Made by a program: the position numbers and the translations under genes | The notes under the pieces: generated by a model | Database searches by the model: none | The model's input: only the letters and a program-made list of their open reading frames with translations | What the model was told of the DNA's origin: nothing | Assembly: GCF_000090795.2 (NCBI RefSeq) | Contig: NW_003546690.1 | Coordinates: forward strand, 1-51,470 | DNA length: 51,470 bases | Direction: 5' to 3' | Origin: Amphimedon queenslandica | Taxonomy: Eukaryota; Porifera; Demospongiae; Haplosclerida; Niphatidae | Shown here: positions 1-11,881 of the stretch, piece after piece | Position numbering within the stretch: the stretch's first letter is position 1 | Layout: every line of letters starts with the position of its first letter

Positions 1-233
1 CTTTTTTGACAGGACTGACTTGATGAAGATGAAGATGAAAAAAGGTGGCTGAACAAAACGGCCGATTCGCTGATTTTTGACTTTCCTCTTAGACAAGGTT
101 TAGAGCCACACTAGTGATACCAATAGAGTCCTCTGGTCAAGATAAGGTCCTCTAAGAAGTCTGGTAAGCATAGTAGCTTGTTTTCCCGGTATAGCAAGGC
201 TGCAAAAGTCGTGGCAGCCATTTTGTTTGGGGG

Positions 234-267
234 TGAATCCTACTTAGTAACGCTAACGCGTTACTAA
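234..267 (+). mobile_element. 34-bp palindromic mini-element, copy 1
   Basis: The unit begins TGAATCCTACTTAGTAACGC and ends GCGTTACTAA. Inside it, TTAGTAACGC and GCGTTACTAA are perfect inverted arms around TAAC. A second copy lies in reverse orientation at 37101-37134 and matches at 32 of 34 positions. It is too short to encode anything. A mobile or gene-conversion origin is inferred from the second copy, which interrupts a palindrome. Confidence 0.55.
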
Positions 268-349
268 TATGCCCATGTATGTATGTATGAATCTAATTCT
301 TCTGTCTTTGGGCTCTCAATATGATACATTTCTTTTCATGTGCCAGTGG

Positions 350-445
350 AAGTGCTGTACAAACAAATGGGAGTATGCATCAGGAGAAAAATTTTTCTAA
401 TCTGATGCATTGACACTTACTCCCATTTGTTTCTATAGCACTTTC
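350..445. repeat. Imperfect foldback (inverted repeat)
   Basis: The arms around AAGTGCT..AACAAATGGGAGT on the left pair with ACTCCCATTTGTT..AGCACTT on the right. An inner GCATCAG/CTGATGC pair lies closer to the loop. It resembles a small MITE or its relic. No coding capacity is seen. Confidence 0.5.
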
Positions 446-720
446 ATTCTTGACGCTAGCGCACCTGTCACTTTGAGAACCCATCTTTATATGCTTATAT
501 GACTGTGTATGCTCATAGTACAATTCTCAACTTAAATTTAATTTCCATTATATATATATATATATAAATACTTTGTTGGAGGTAAAATTAACAATATCAA
601 AATCTAGTGGCACTTTGAAACCAATTGCATGTAAGTCCTGGCGTATGTGTGTGTACCACATTGATTCTTCTAAACAGTATTAGGGTTGAGTCTTTACTCC
701 GCTAGTCACTTCATGTGTCA

Positions 721-920
721 TACTGTATGGTGCAAAATTTTTGAGGGCTGTAAATTTTGTCAAAAGCTATGTTATGGATTTAATTATTGCAAAACTATTT
801 TGTCTACCATCTTGAATGTAAGAAATTGATTTTTACAGAATTAATTTTCACAAATCTTTAAAGATTTACCAAAATAATTTGCTAAATTTACAGCCCTTGA
901 AAATTTTGCGCTATACAGTA
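721..920. mobile_element. MITE-like foldback element
   Basis: Terminal inverted repeats of about 35 bp: the left end starts TACTGTATGGTGCAAAATTT and continues through GAGGGCTGTAAATTT, and the right end is its near-complement finishing GCGCTATACAGTA. The internal 125 bp is AT-rich and has no open frame of note. This is the usual build of a non-autonomous DNA transposon. The superfamily cannot be told from the sequence alone. Confidence 0.65.
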
Positions 921-1028
921 AGTGTCCTTTACTTTGCTCTGTTGGCTGTTGCGATGTGCATGTACCATACAGTGTACACTATAGTTATTTTTTATTTATA
1001 ATCATCAATTTTTATCAATTTATTCTAG

Positions 1029-4000
1029 GCCAAAGGAATGGGTTGTTCTATGTCCTACATCTCCCAATCTCCTATTTTATCCCAAGAAATACAACTATAC
1101 CATTAAGAACGGTTTGTATTACATATTTTTATGATATTTTATAAATATTATTGGTTTTAGACTGTCCGGAGTCTCTTCCTCCATTTGAGTGTAGTCACGG
1201 TTTCTTTGTGATTGGTCGGATTGATCCTCCTCTTTCTGGTGTTTCTATTACAGTAACAACTGGAGACAATGAGTATAATGTAACAACAGATGATGAGGGC
1301 CAGTATAAGGTTGGACCATTGTCAGAATCAACCAAATATACTGTGGTGAGTCATTATGCCCTCTACTGTGTTTGTATTATAAATGTATTGCTCCTTTTTT
1401 CTTAAAGTAAATAAAATTCTCCTTTTACTAATTTTTGAGTTGACTTGTAGTTTACATGGTTTTCAGCCATACCAGTGGTACATGTACATTTACTAGCATA
1501 TAGCATGTACATGTACATCAAGTTTCCCTCTAGATTTTTGCATAGTGCTCATGCAGCTTCTTATCAGTTCAAGTTGCTCAAAAAAGTGATCTCAACAAAT
1601 GAGAAAATTTTCTATAGAATTTTTCTGATACATACAGTATGCATTAGGCTTAGCGATTGTATAGATTGCTGTACAGCTATTATCAAGATTATGATACTGT
1701 TGTTTTAACTATCATGATATTTATCATGTGTGCTTGGAGCATGCACATTTAAATAATGAATGACACTTAACAGCTGTAGTCATCTTCTAAGAGGCATGAA
1801 GCTAAAGGCTATGATACACTGTAGAAACTTCGTTTCACAAAACATCTTTTATACAGGAGTCAATTGAGCTTAAAACATGTTTCATGATGTCAATATTAAA
1901 CGCATTTATAAGTACAATGACTATATTCTATTAAATCATTGTATTTTCATGTAAACAGTATTGCTTTACAGTTGCTCAAAATTGAGCCAACGACTAGAAG
2001 CTATAGCCTTTGCCCTTTAGTCAAATTTTGTTAAAAATGGCTCCGAGAGAATTTTTATTTCTTTGTACATATACACATATGCATGCATGTGCATGTACAT
2101 GTACATATCTTCATGTTGTGTATCAACTTTGAGCTGATTCCGAGTAAGGTATATAGCCATGAATGTAGGTCTATTTTATGAGTCCAACAATGCAATTAAA
2201 GTTTGAAACTTTGAATAGTATTGAAATTGAAAATTTTTTGCAATTTCATTTTAAATTTGTACTCAATTATTTTTAGGTTCCTTATTTAGAAGAGTATTCG
2301 TTTGAACCATTTGATGATGACCTACACTCCTTTAAAGCAATAAAGAAATCAAAACTTACAATTAAAGTTAGAAAAACCACAATCATTCTAGTGATCCCCT
2401 CTCTCTTACAGATCAGTGATCATTCCACTCAGAATCCTTTAGCAGGTGTATTGATATCAGTGAATGGTGAAGGCTTAAGAAACTCTACCACTACATCAGA
2501 AGAAGGCTTTGTAGCATACAGTGACATTGTAAGACAAGGAATCTTTTTAGTTAATTAATACACATAAATTTATTAGCTCCCAGGTCAATACTATATAAAG
2601 CCTTTATTGAGGGAGTTTGAATTTCAGCCTCCATCAATGGTTAGTACATACAGTCATGACTTATCATTAGTTTTGTGTAATTGTGTTTATAACTCACAAT
2701 TTGCACATGAATGTACATCCATATCAATTATTTGCATCATTTTCTATTATGATTTTTTTACAGGTTGTTGATTTGAAACAAGGAGAAGATTTATCTGTTG
2801 ATTTTAAAGCCTTTAGAGTTGCCTTTAGGTTTGTACATGACATGTATAGTATGGTATGCACATGTAATTATTCATGTACTTCAGTTTTGTTAATAACTAC
2901 TGTAAAAGATGATTATTAATATTGGGCAAATTTGTCTGTCGAAATAGGTGTAATTGGCAATTTTTATATGATTTACAATGCAGTGCCTAATGTGTCATTA
3001 TGCATGCGTTAATTCCTTGCCAATTAATCATCTTGTATGGTATCAGATACATATGTACATGGAGCAGGGCACTTATACTGTGTTTACACTAGCTTCTTTA
3101 ACTGAGCCAGCCCTGTTCAAAGTGGGCCAGCACAGCTTCATTTGATAGTGTAAACAGTAACCAAACTGAGCTGAAGTGAGCTAGCATGGTTAGTACAGCA
3201 GAGCCAGCTCAGCCTGGTTCAGCACAGTTTGGCCCACTTCTGTAGTGTAAACGCAGCATTAGTATATGGGCAATTCTATGAATGCATTGATTGGCATTTT
3301 TGTGGGGGATTAGCAGCCATGGCATGCTCAGAACAAAAAATAGCAGATTTTGACCAATCACCAAATTTTAACTCCAATTACTTCACCAATGTTTTCTACT
3401 ATACAATATTGATTTTTAAGAGTTTAACTATAAATTGCAATAGTTATTTGCACCTTAATGTACATTTTGTATTTTTACATGCACTTATAAACTTCATGCA
3501 AATCATTATTATTATGGTATTTATTTCAGTTGTAGTGGTAAAGTCTTGTCTCTCAATGGGTCTCCGTTAGAGTCAGTTAGTGTGGAGGTAACATGTACAT
3601 TGGCACACCCACAAACACTCATCCCTTTTTAGTTAGTTTCTCAAGTAGATAATGAAGGTCATTGCAAGAGTTATCATGATGCTGTACTCACTGATAAGGA
3701 AGGACACTATAAATTTAGAGGCTTACAGGTAACAGAATAAGAATATTAAATAAATGGATTCATTAATATTCCATTAGCCTAAGTGTCAGTATCAGCTGTC
3801 GTTAGCAACTAATGATGAATCAATGATTGAGAAAGGGCTACCTGTCACTCGCCATTTTACAGTAAATTAGTTCAGTATACGTGTACATGTATACCTTCAT
3901 TTTTCTGTTAGTTAAGTGAAAAGGATATTGAAGGAGAGAGCTTTATTGCAGTGCTAAAGAATGAACGAGTTTATGTAACTGGAAATGTCATCATTAATAA

Positions 4001-4846
4001 TTTGGACCTATTAACTTACATTACAGTGAGCATGATCATTGTGTGTCAATGTGCATGTAGATATTTCTTTTGTACAGGTTGGTCTGTACAGTGATAAGTA
4101 TTTGGAGTCTCAAGTATTTTCAGTAGGAACTGATCCTATTGGTTTCTTTCGTATGCCACCTCTCCCTCGTAATAATTCAGTATGTTTTAACTATATCTCT
4201 CATTGTCATCACTTTTATATAAATAGAAGCCATATTATGTTCAGTTGGATTCCAGTCTGTTATACTCTCAGTCTTACAAGGTATCTGTTTCTAATTCAAA
4301 TGTCTCTCTAACAGCTGGGAGGGACACACATGTCACTTTTAATGTTACAGCCGAAGTAAGTATACAGAATAGCATCTTGCACATATTTTATGTTTATCTT
4401 CTGTGTAGTCAGTCCCATTAGCTAATGGTAACAGTTACAGAGGATCTTTTGTTGGTATTTTTGTGGCACTGATAGTTATATTTGTATTGGCAAATATTGA
4501 CAAGGTACTTAGGAGAGATGGGATTTATAGAATAAAATGTAACAATACACTTCACCTAAACCTTTCAAGTGTACTACAGTACTAGACTAACTTCTCTGAT
4601 CAAATTTTCTCCGATACCAAGTTCCTTAAAATAAGTTCTTAGAGTTGCTATTTGTACTAATCTATGGGCCAAGTTCATCTTTATTGATGTTGCTAATAGT
4701 AATAGGTTTATGTTATAACTCTTTTTTGCCTCATCCAGCTCTGCATAGGTGAAGATTAGGTTTTATATTTGTTTCCTTTCTTGTAGATATTAGTATACAT
4801 AAGAGGAAGTGGAACTGGAGGAGGCTTTAGGGGAAAGAGACATTAA
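1029..4846 (+). CDS. NOMO: NOMO-like protein, 3' part (nodal modulator, ER membrane)
   Basis: C-terminal part of a NOMO-family protein, an ER type I membrane protein with a chain of beta-sandwich repeats that acts with Nicalin and TMEM147. Fourteen exons are readable: 1029-1111, 1161-1345, 2277-2366, 2412-2528, 2577-2639, 2764-2828, 3530-3587, 3633-3728, 3778-3861, 3912-4025, 4078-4179, 4245-4355, 4409-4504 and 4787-4846. Phases agree across all junctions and give about 441 residues. Family-like blocks include TTDDEGQYKVGPL, AGVLISVNGEG, CSGKVLSLNG and LTDKEGHYKFRGLQ. The penultimate exon encodes the membrane helix (GIFVALIVIFVLANIDK), and a short basic tail ends RGKRH. Introns are as short as 45 bases. 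The 5' exons lie outside or were not recognised. The stop is 156 bases from the stop of the convergent gene at 5003. Confidence 0.9.
3073..3266. mobile_element. MITE-like foldback inside a NOMO intron
   Basis: Inverted termini CTGTGTTTACACTA (left) and TAGTGTAAACGCAG (right) enclose about 160 bp rich in repeated AGCCAGC/CAGC words. It lies in the large intron between the exons ending at 2828 and starting at 3530. This looks like a non-autonomous DNA transposon, with no coding potential. Confidence 0.6.
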
Positions 4847-7369
4847 TGAATTCTTTTAGCTCACATAATTTATATAGTGTCAAAAATTAAAATTTTGTTA
4901 TTGATATAAATAGTTATTATAAAGTCACATGAATTATAATTTATTTGACTTGGAAATTTTAATTACATTGGTATGATGGTGTGAGGCGACAAAAATAATT
5001 AATCAAGTTAGGTAATGATGACTAATTTGTGGCCAAAATATAGTGACCAAGACCAATAGGAATAAAGTGATTGCAGTTAGCAAGATGAGAATGATGATCT
5101 GTGTGTCACTACTGCTTGTACCAGCACTTCCTCTAGAAACCTCTTGCGCACATTCTCTTTTACAACATGGCAGTACTTGCTCTTCATTGCTACAGGATTG
5201 TGGTGATGTATATGAACAGCATACTTGAGAAACTGTACTTATAATCGTCTGTTAAAAGCAATGAGATACAATACATTGAAGTTATTAGAATTTATACCTT
5301 TCCTGTTTCAGGTGGCAGGCATCTGGTTGATTGTTTCCATTTTTGTAAATTAATTTTTGGTATGATTCTTTTTGTTCAGGAGTCCAGTCTAATAAGTTCA
5401 TTGCTGTCTCCATTTTCTCTTGACTAGAATTGGCACTTAAAGAACCAAACAGATTCCTGTATTCAGATCTGTGTTTTTGCAGAAAGTATATAAAATAGTA
5501 CAATACTTTACACTTACGGAACATGTTGTTCTACAAAGATTTTAAACTGATCAAAGGTTGGTGTACTTTCACAGTCAGCTCTTTCTACACGAGAATAATA
5601 GAGTAATGTTGCTACACACATCTCATCTGTACTGCTTATATATACCTCCCTGTGATAGCAGTAAACTTTGAGTAATGTATGAAGCATATGTCTAACCATT
5701 GTAATTTTATTCCTGTTGCTTGTATTGTAGTAGCACTCCAGCATCAAGCTGTCACCCTATAATTTATTTTAAACAATGAGAAAATTTGTTACAAGCATAC
5801 TGGTAGTACAGTTATTTCTTTTTTTAAGTGGTTAAACTGCTGGAAATTGAAGTCATATAATGATAATTTTTATCAATTGGGCTAAGCTCTTCATATCTTG
5901 AGACACCTGGAGAACACTCCAAATGTCTAATATGACAAACGATAAGCTTTGATCCTGTTTTATGATTTAATGCAAAATAAAAGTTTATTGTGTATAACTA
6001 TACCTGCTGTATTAGTGTGGAACATGTTGGCAAATACCTTGACACCATCAGGAGGTAGGAACTAAAGGAAGCAAAAAGCTATTGGAACTATACATGTACA
6101 TGCTTTTATTTATACATTTCTTGTGCATTCTGGAAGACAAAGGCCAGTTACTGAGTAATCAACTGTATTGGGTGGAATAACCATTGTATTATCATTAATG
6201 TGACCAACAGTCATCACTCCAGCATTATATTCTCTTGGAGTATCAATGTATGTGAACTCAATGCCTGAGCTATCAACAATACCTGAGAGAGGAGATAGAA
6301 TATTGAAATAAATTAACTAATCTAACCTGAGATGTGATCCAGATTATTGTAGTGTAATTCAATGACTGCATAATGAGGACTTTTAGCTCCTCCAATGGGA
6401 TAGATAAGCAATGTTACTAGGAAAAGTAAAATCCTACATCAAAAAATAAAAAATATATTGAAAATAAATTATTAATACTTACACTTCCTCCTACTCCCCA
6501 TACAGCAAATGGGATTGCAGTCAGCAACATGATCACTAACACCCCCATAGCACTCTCCTGATCCTTCAGCTCCAAGATCTGATTCATAAAGACCATCACA
6601 TAAATAAATGACAATATGATAGACAAATGGCTCATTCCCAGAAGTGACTATGAGGAGAAAACTAAAATAAAAAAGTTCGAGCTGAAGCAAAACAAATCAT
6701 TTATGTACTTTAATGATGTATTTCATATTGTAAGTGAGGGCAGGAGAAAGTTTCATAGCTTCAAACCAGTAAGTAGTGGTTACCCTTGGTACATCTACCT
6801 GTATAGTATCACATTGGTATGAGTGAAGCTATTAACTGTAAAGTGGTACCTGACTTGCAGATACAGTAAAGGATTGGGTATTGTCAGGTATTCTAGGAGG
6901 GCTTGGTAATGCCCCAAGAAGATTCTTCTTGTGCCTTGATTGTTATGCATGTCTTGATATTGTATAAGTTATGGAGTCATCTGTTTCTCTTGTGACTGTT
7001 GGTTTGTTATTGCTCCAAGTGTATACTACATGAGCCGTTTCATACTTCATGCATGATGTGAATATGAAAGATTAATAATTATGATATTCAGTGATTCTTA
7101 CAAGTATAATAGATCGCAATCATCACAGGTGATAAAGTTACAGTAAAACTCAAGGACAGTATATCCATCTTCTACCTCAGCATTAGTTAAGAACCAGTTC
7201 TGTATTGGATCAATAGGTGGAGTGTATCTCCCATAAGCATACCTATCCTGTAAGAAAAGTAGAAAACATAGTCTATACGGAGAAAATTGCTCAGTATACT
7301 AGTCCGTGTTCACTCATTTCATTTTTCTGGACATGTGAGACCTCGTGTGAGACTGAGTTGCACGTTGTC

Positions 7370-9570
7370 ATGTCTGGAAGAAGAACTAGCCTTGAAGAGC
7401 CTTCCTCTTCTGAAGAGGATGCTGAACTTACTCTTTACCACGACAACAAAGGTAGTCTAGGTAATGAATACAGTCTTTGTGATATAGAGCAATCCGACTT
7501 TAACTTAACTTTAGAGGACAATTGTCGAATATCCTTTCCAGTGAGAGGTCTTACCAAGTCCTCAGGTCCAGTTTTTGAAAGTTTTTTTCAAATAAAAGAC
7601 ATTGAAAAAAAATTCGAAAGAGGTACGTACATTATACTGACTAATGAAGTGTTCTAATTATTGCTCCCCTCAGTGTCTCGCTTGTTTTGTGAAGGGGAGA
7701 ATTTTAACAAAATCCAGTTAATTCTGGATGTAAACACACAATTGTACCCCATGAGTGTTGGAGATAACATTCATTTTCTTTTGACCACCACACTAGGAGC
7801 AGACCATGAAGACTTTCCCACAGTGACAGGTACCTATTGGTCAAGGGTAACGGGTAATAGATCTTTAAATGGCTGTAACTTGAAAATTGAAGTCAGAATA
7901 GACCACTTAGAGTGAGAATTGCAAAAACTATAAATTTCATCAATTTTATATACGGTATCCGCCCACACGCCATAATTGGCAGCCATTTTGGTTGGCAAGT
8001 TTGTATAAGGAAGTCAATGGAGGCACAAAGAAAATGCCTCGCTTACCTGCTGTAGCTCTATCAGAAGCTAAAAATTGCTTGTTATAAGAAAGAATAGCTA
8101 CCATTAAGCTTCTCCTGTGAAAGATTTGGTCAAATTCGCTCCAGAATTCTTAATACAGGTTTGTTTTTATGTCATCCCGTTTGTTCTCCATTGAAAGTTG
8201 CCAACCAAAATGGCGGCCAGAATTAATTTCATCCTAAACCACGCCTTACAACCGTAATAGTCTTCCCACGCAAGCAATTCTCACTCTGGGTGGTCTATCA
8301 GCTCAAACTTTCTACACAGCATAAGTACATCAATATGTATCAGAAAATGTAAAAAAAATTTGGTGTGATTTTGGAGCCATTTTTGTACAGGCGAATTTTA
8401 AAAATTTGATTTATTTTTAAAATGGCCCTAACTCAAAATTATTCTCATAATTGAATGTTTTTTATTTTTGACAGATGGTGCCACCTCCTCCTTAGCAGAT
8501 GCATTTCAATATATAATGTATGGCAAAATTTATAGATTAGAAGGAGCTGAGGATTCATTGTGAGTTAAGAAGAGATTATTGGGGCGAGCATGAGCGTAGC
8601 CCCGGTCCCGATTGAGGCCTTGCGATATGTATTCCGTATGCCATCTAATATTAAAATTGGCTGGAAATGCTTCCTCTTTTAAGTGTAAAAAGAAATATTG
8701 AAATGGGACAGTATGAGGGTGTGGTCACAATAAACAAGATGGCGGCATTTAAATGGGACAAACTGTCGAGTTTTCTAACAGCTAGATAAGAGAGTCTTAG
8801 AGAGAGGAGCTATCTCAAGCATCTCTAAAGGCTCATCCATCAGCTCTGTAAAGTCTGGAAACTTAAGTAAACTTTATAAGATTAATTTTGGTGAGCTACA
8901 GTGCTTATGCAAGTTTTTTGTTGAAGAATAATCATTCGACAATCGATAGCCTCTAGTTTGATTTAAGACTAAGACTCATCTAGATTAGTCCTCTCATTGA
9001 TAGAATTAAGATTGTGACTAGAAGTTTAGCTTTGGTTCTTAAGTTACCTGAGAGTGGCAGCACTTTTTCTTGTCTCTTTTATTGTGACAGGTGATATTTG
9101 CACCGTTCAGACTCCGACCGTGAGGTTGGGGTCTGAATATGCATGCAGATAATGGTCTTGAAACAAGGATGAATGTTCTTTTCCCTATCAAGAGCTAGAT
9201 TAGAATCAATTTATTTTATTTTTATTTTACAATCAATGATATTTGCTCTGTTCAGACCCCGACCTCATACAGGTAATGGTCTCACAGAGTAGAGAGGTGA
9301 ATGCTTTGTCTCTTATTAGACTAGGAGCTAGATTAAATTCATTTTATTTTATTTCAATCAAGTCAAGCTAAGCCGCGTCGATAGCTCATGCTTACCCCCT
9401 CAATGTTTACATTCACCTAGTTATTATTAAATGGATCATACTTCTTTTATAGATCAGTGTATGTCTCTTTTGGGGGACTACTGATGAGATTGAAAGGAGA
9501 CGATTTACAAGGACTAATGATGATGATGGACATGAATGTGTACTTACTATTAAAGAAAATGACTTATTGA
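7370..9570 (+). CDS. RPB8-like RNA polymerase subunit with N-terminal extension, copy A
   Basis: Homologue of RPB8 (RPABC3, POLR2H), the small OB-fold subunit shared by RNA polymerases I, II and III. Exons 7370-7622, 7674-7829, 8475-8559 and 9453-9570 join in phase (612 nt, 203 residues plus stop). RPB8 blocks, in order: [66 protein letters not shown] and [10 protein letters not shown] at the C-terminus. Typical RPB8 is about 150 residues. Here some 65 extra residues precede the fold ([20 protein letters not shown], then a block with [19 protein letters not shown]), and the acidic loop between strands is shortened. I chose the ATG at 7370 because upstream sequence differs from copy B just beyond it. 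The gene lies inside an intron of the opposite-strand monooxygenase gene. It might be a divergent paralogue or a recent pseudogene without stops. Confidence 0.82.
8290..8455 (+). repeat. Monomer of the ~175-bp dispersed repeat
   Basis: This sits in intron 3 of RPB8-like copy A. It contains the family's recognisable words CTCAAACTTTCTACACAGCA, TACATCAATATGTATCAG and GATTTTGGAGCCATTTTTG. The same monomer is at the matching place in copy B (about 13300-13465), so it predates the duplication. Confidence 0.6.
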
Positions 9571-9586
9571 AAGATCAACTCTCTTT

Positions 9587-9589
<3 letters not shown>

Positions 9590-9621
<32 letters not shown>

Positions 9622-9880
9622 ATGTAACTCTATTTTTTGTGTTCATGTAACTCTATTTTTTGTGTTCATGTAACTCTATTTTTTGTGTTCATGTAACTCT
9701 ATTTTTTGTGTTCATGTAACTCTATTTTTTGTGTTCATGTAACTCTATTTTTTGTGTACATGTAACTCTACTTTTTGTGTTCATGTAACTCTATTTTTTG
9801 TGTTCATGTAACTCTATTTTTTGTGTTCATGTAACTCTATTTTTTGTGTTCATGTAACTCTATTTTTTGTGTGTGTACAT
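9590..9880. repeat. TG microsatellite and 23-bp minisatellite, about 11 copies
   Basis: A (TG)n run is followed by about eleven nearly perfect copies of a 23-bp unit (TTTTTTGTGTTCATGTAACTC plus TA). One unit has GTACATG instead of GTTCATG. It lies just after the stop codon of RPB8-like copy A. The matching place after copy B (about 14585) has only a short remnant, so the array expanded after, or was lost since, the duplication. Confidence 0.9.
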
Positions 9881-9994
9881 TTAGCTCTTTTTTGTGTACA
9901 TGTTAAAAAGGTCCCCATTGTTTTGAAAGGAGGTGCAGCATTTCTTTAATTTATTTTATCAGTGCCAGTGGGAGGAGTTGTTGACTGCAGTATC

Positions 9995-10165
9995 TAGTAA
10001 TGGCTTTTGTGATATAGAGCAATCCGACTTTAACTTTACTTTAGAGGACAATTGTTGAATATCCTTTCTAGTGAGAGGTCTTACCAAGTCCTCGGGTCCT
10101 GTTGTAAAAGGTTTCCTCGAACACGAGATCCTTCCCTCCCTTTCAGACTCCAAGTAGTTTGAAAG
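9995..10165 (+). pseudogene. Solo N-terminal module of the RPB8-like gene, broken
   Basis: Matches the extension part of RPB8-like exon 1 ([16 protein letters not shown], then [11 protein letters not shown]) but has an in-frame TGA after EDNC. Instead of the RPB8 sequence it continues VVKGFLEHEILPSLSDSK and a stop. It shows what the module looked like before, or apart from, its joining to RPB8. A close relative is at 14735-14890. Confidence 0.7.
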
Positions 10166-10559
10166 GGACCAGTACAGTTGGGTGGCCAAGCAACCTGAAG
10201 TTGGATAGAATCAGAGAACTATCACAGCAATGGACTTGCCACAACAAGAGATAAGGTGCTTGATCAATAGAGCACATCATTAAATTTTATGAAAACAGCA
10301 AGTATTGTGCATGTGGCTAAGTATGCTATTTTAATAATTCGCATTGATAATAATGATTCTGCTTGTATAATAAATAACAATAAATATGTAATAAATACTA
10401 AAATAGTAAAGTTTGTAAAATATTGAAATACAAATATACCAATCAATATCATCCTATTATTAATATTGACCGCTAGTCTTGTCGACGAGACTAATTCATA
10501 TCCCAATTAAGTGTTTGAGTTACTAGAAAAGAAATGAAGAATGTGATTCATGAGATCAG

Positions 10560-11035
10560 AAGATGTAACAAGTGTTAGCAGTGATTTTGGAGCCAAATAG
10601 CTGTTGTTCTTTTTCAAAAATCAGCTCAAACTTTCTACATAGCATAAGTACATCAATATGTATCAGAAAATGTAATAAAAATTGGGGGTAATTTTGGAGC
10701 CATTTTTGGAAAAAACCATGGGCTATAGTACAGGGAAATTTTAAGAGATTGGCTCATTTTTTTAATGGCTGTAACTCGAAAATTTTACTTCAGAATCAGC
10801 TTAAACTTTCTACATAGCATAAGGACATCAATATGCATCAGAAATGTAATAAAAATTGGGGGTAATTTCGGAGCCGTTTTTTGGAAAAAACCATGGGCTA
10901 TAGTACAGGGAAATTTTGAGAAATTGGCTCGTTTTTTTAATGGCTGTAACTCAAAAATTTGACTTCGGAATCAGTTCAAACTTTCTACGTAGCATAAGGA
11001 CATCAATATGTATCAGAAAATGTAATAAAAACGAG
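10560..11035 (+). repeat. Three tandem monomers of the ~175-bp repeat
   Basis: The word TCAGCTCAAACTTTCTACAT or a close variant recurs at 10621, 10796 and 10971, a period of 175 bp. Each monomer carries TATGTATCAGAAAATGTAAT, a GGAGCCATTTTTGGAAAAAA segment, CATGGGCTATAGTACAGGG and TGGCTGTAACTC. No open frame spans a monomer. Confidence 0.8.
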
Positions 11036-11826
11036 ACACCTACGGTGCATGGCCTCGCCCCTATAGCTGCTATGGTGCATGCCCGCACTTCAATAACTGT
11101 TTGATTATCAGCATGAAGAGAGTCTGCTCAATACTAGCTTCCTACAGTTGCACTTGCTCTTGAATACCTGCAGAAGTAGCAGCACAAATATGCAAGCAGC
11201 TCCAGCCCCTCCCATGCATGTAGATTGAAAGGTGTGGCATTCCATGAGTGGCACAGCAAGAAGACCATGTGAGAAAGAAGCTTCACTTTTTCTTTACTAA
11301 TCAGCAATATATGATAAACTTGCTGACAAAAAAAGTTGCTGCCTTTGTATATTTGAGATAGTATAGGTACTTTAGTACCTATAACCCAGCAAGTTGTTGC
11401 TCTAGTGCTGCACAAACGAGTGACCTCAACAATTTCAAGTAAGTATAACTCTTCATCAAGTAAGATTTAGAAAAATCTGTTCATAATTTTTGAAGGCCAT
11501 GTTCTAATCTACTGAAAAATGCTACCAGCTATCTCTAAAGTGCCAACACAACGGAGCTTTGCCCAACTACTCGATTTTCTTACTTTGAAGCTTCTGTACC
11601 TAGTACTTGTATTTGAGCAACACAAAACAGTTAAGAAAGACTTTTCCACGTCAAAAAGAAAGGTCTAGGAGCTTAGAACACGCTGTGCTAAAGTTATTGT
11701 TTATTAAAAACAAATTTCAGTTGTACAGAATGAATGAATGACAGACACACACAACAACTACCTATACCTCGCGTAGGCGAGGCCAATGAGAGGGGGGGGG
11801 ATGAGGCCCTACTGATAAGTCAATAG

Positions 11827-11881
11827 CATAGATATTAGAGTAAATGAATTACTCTATTATTCATTTACTCTATTATCTATG
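11827..11881. mobile_element. 55-bp palindromic mini-element (CATAGATA family) with 7-bp target duplication
   Basis: The ends are CATAGATA and TATCTATG, with inner arms TAGAGTAAATGAAT and ATTCATTTACTCTA. It is flanked by the direct repeat TCAATAG (11820-11826 and 11882-11888), as expected of a target-site duplication. A relative with its own 7-bp duplication is at 48395-48450, and a similar hairpin is at 42144-42197. Confidence 0.75.

Larger units (their letters stand above)
1..1028. other. Upstream NOMO intron or flank, no exon recognised
   Basis: I see no convincing exon here, although the NOMO gene must continue to the left because the first exon found (1029) starts in mid-codon. The stretch holds a 34-bp palindromic mini-element at 234-267, a foldback around 350-445, a short TA microsatellite near 551-566, and a larger foldback element at 721-920. 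Each is listed separately. Confidence 0.5.

Noticed and set aside
4281..4314. Possible 34-base intron in NOMO (GTATCT..AACAG)
   Set aside because: Read-through is in frame and encodes VSVSNSNVSLTA, matching the family at this place, so it is exon.
6417..6635. Minus-strand membrane-like frame (VLVIMLLTAIPFAVWGVGG)
   Set aside because: It overlaps the monooxygenase exon in another frame. The frame with YHIVIYLCDG and conserved cysteines matches the MOXD1/DBH family, so the hydrophobic one is a shadow.
9621..9870. Regular 23-bp repeats considered as a CRISPR array
   Set aside because: Repeats are directly tandem with no unique spacers, and the DNA is plainly from an animal nucleus.
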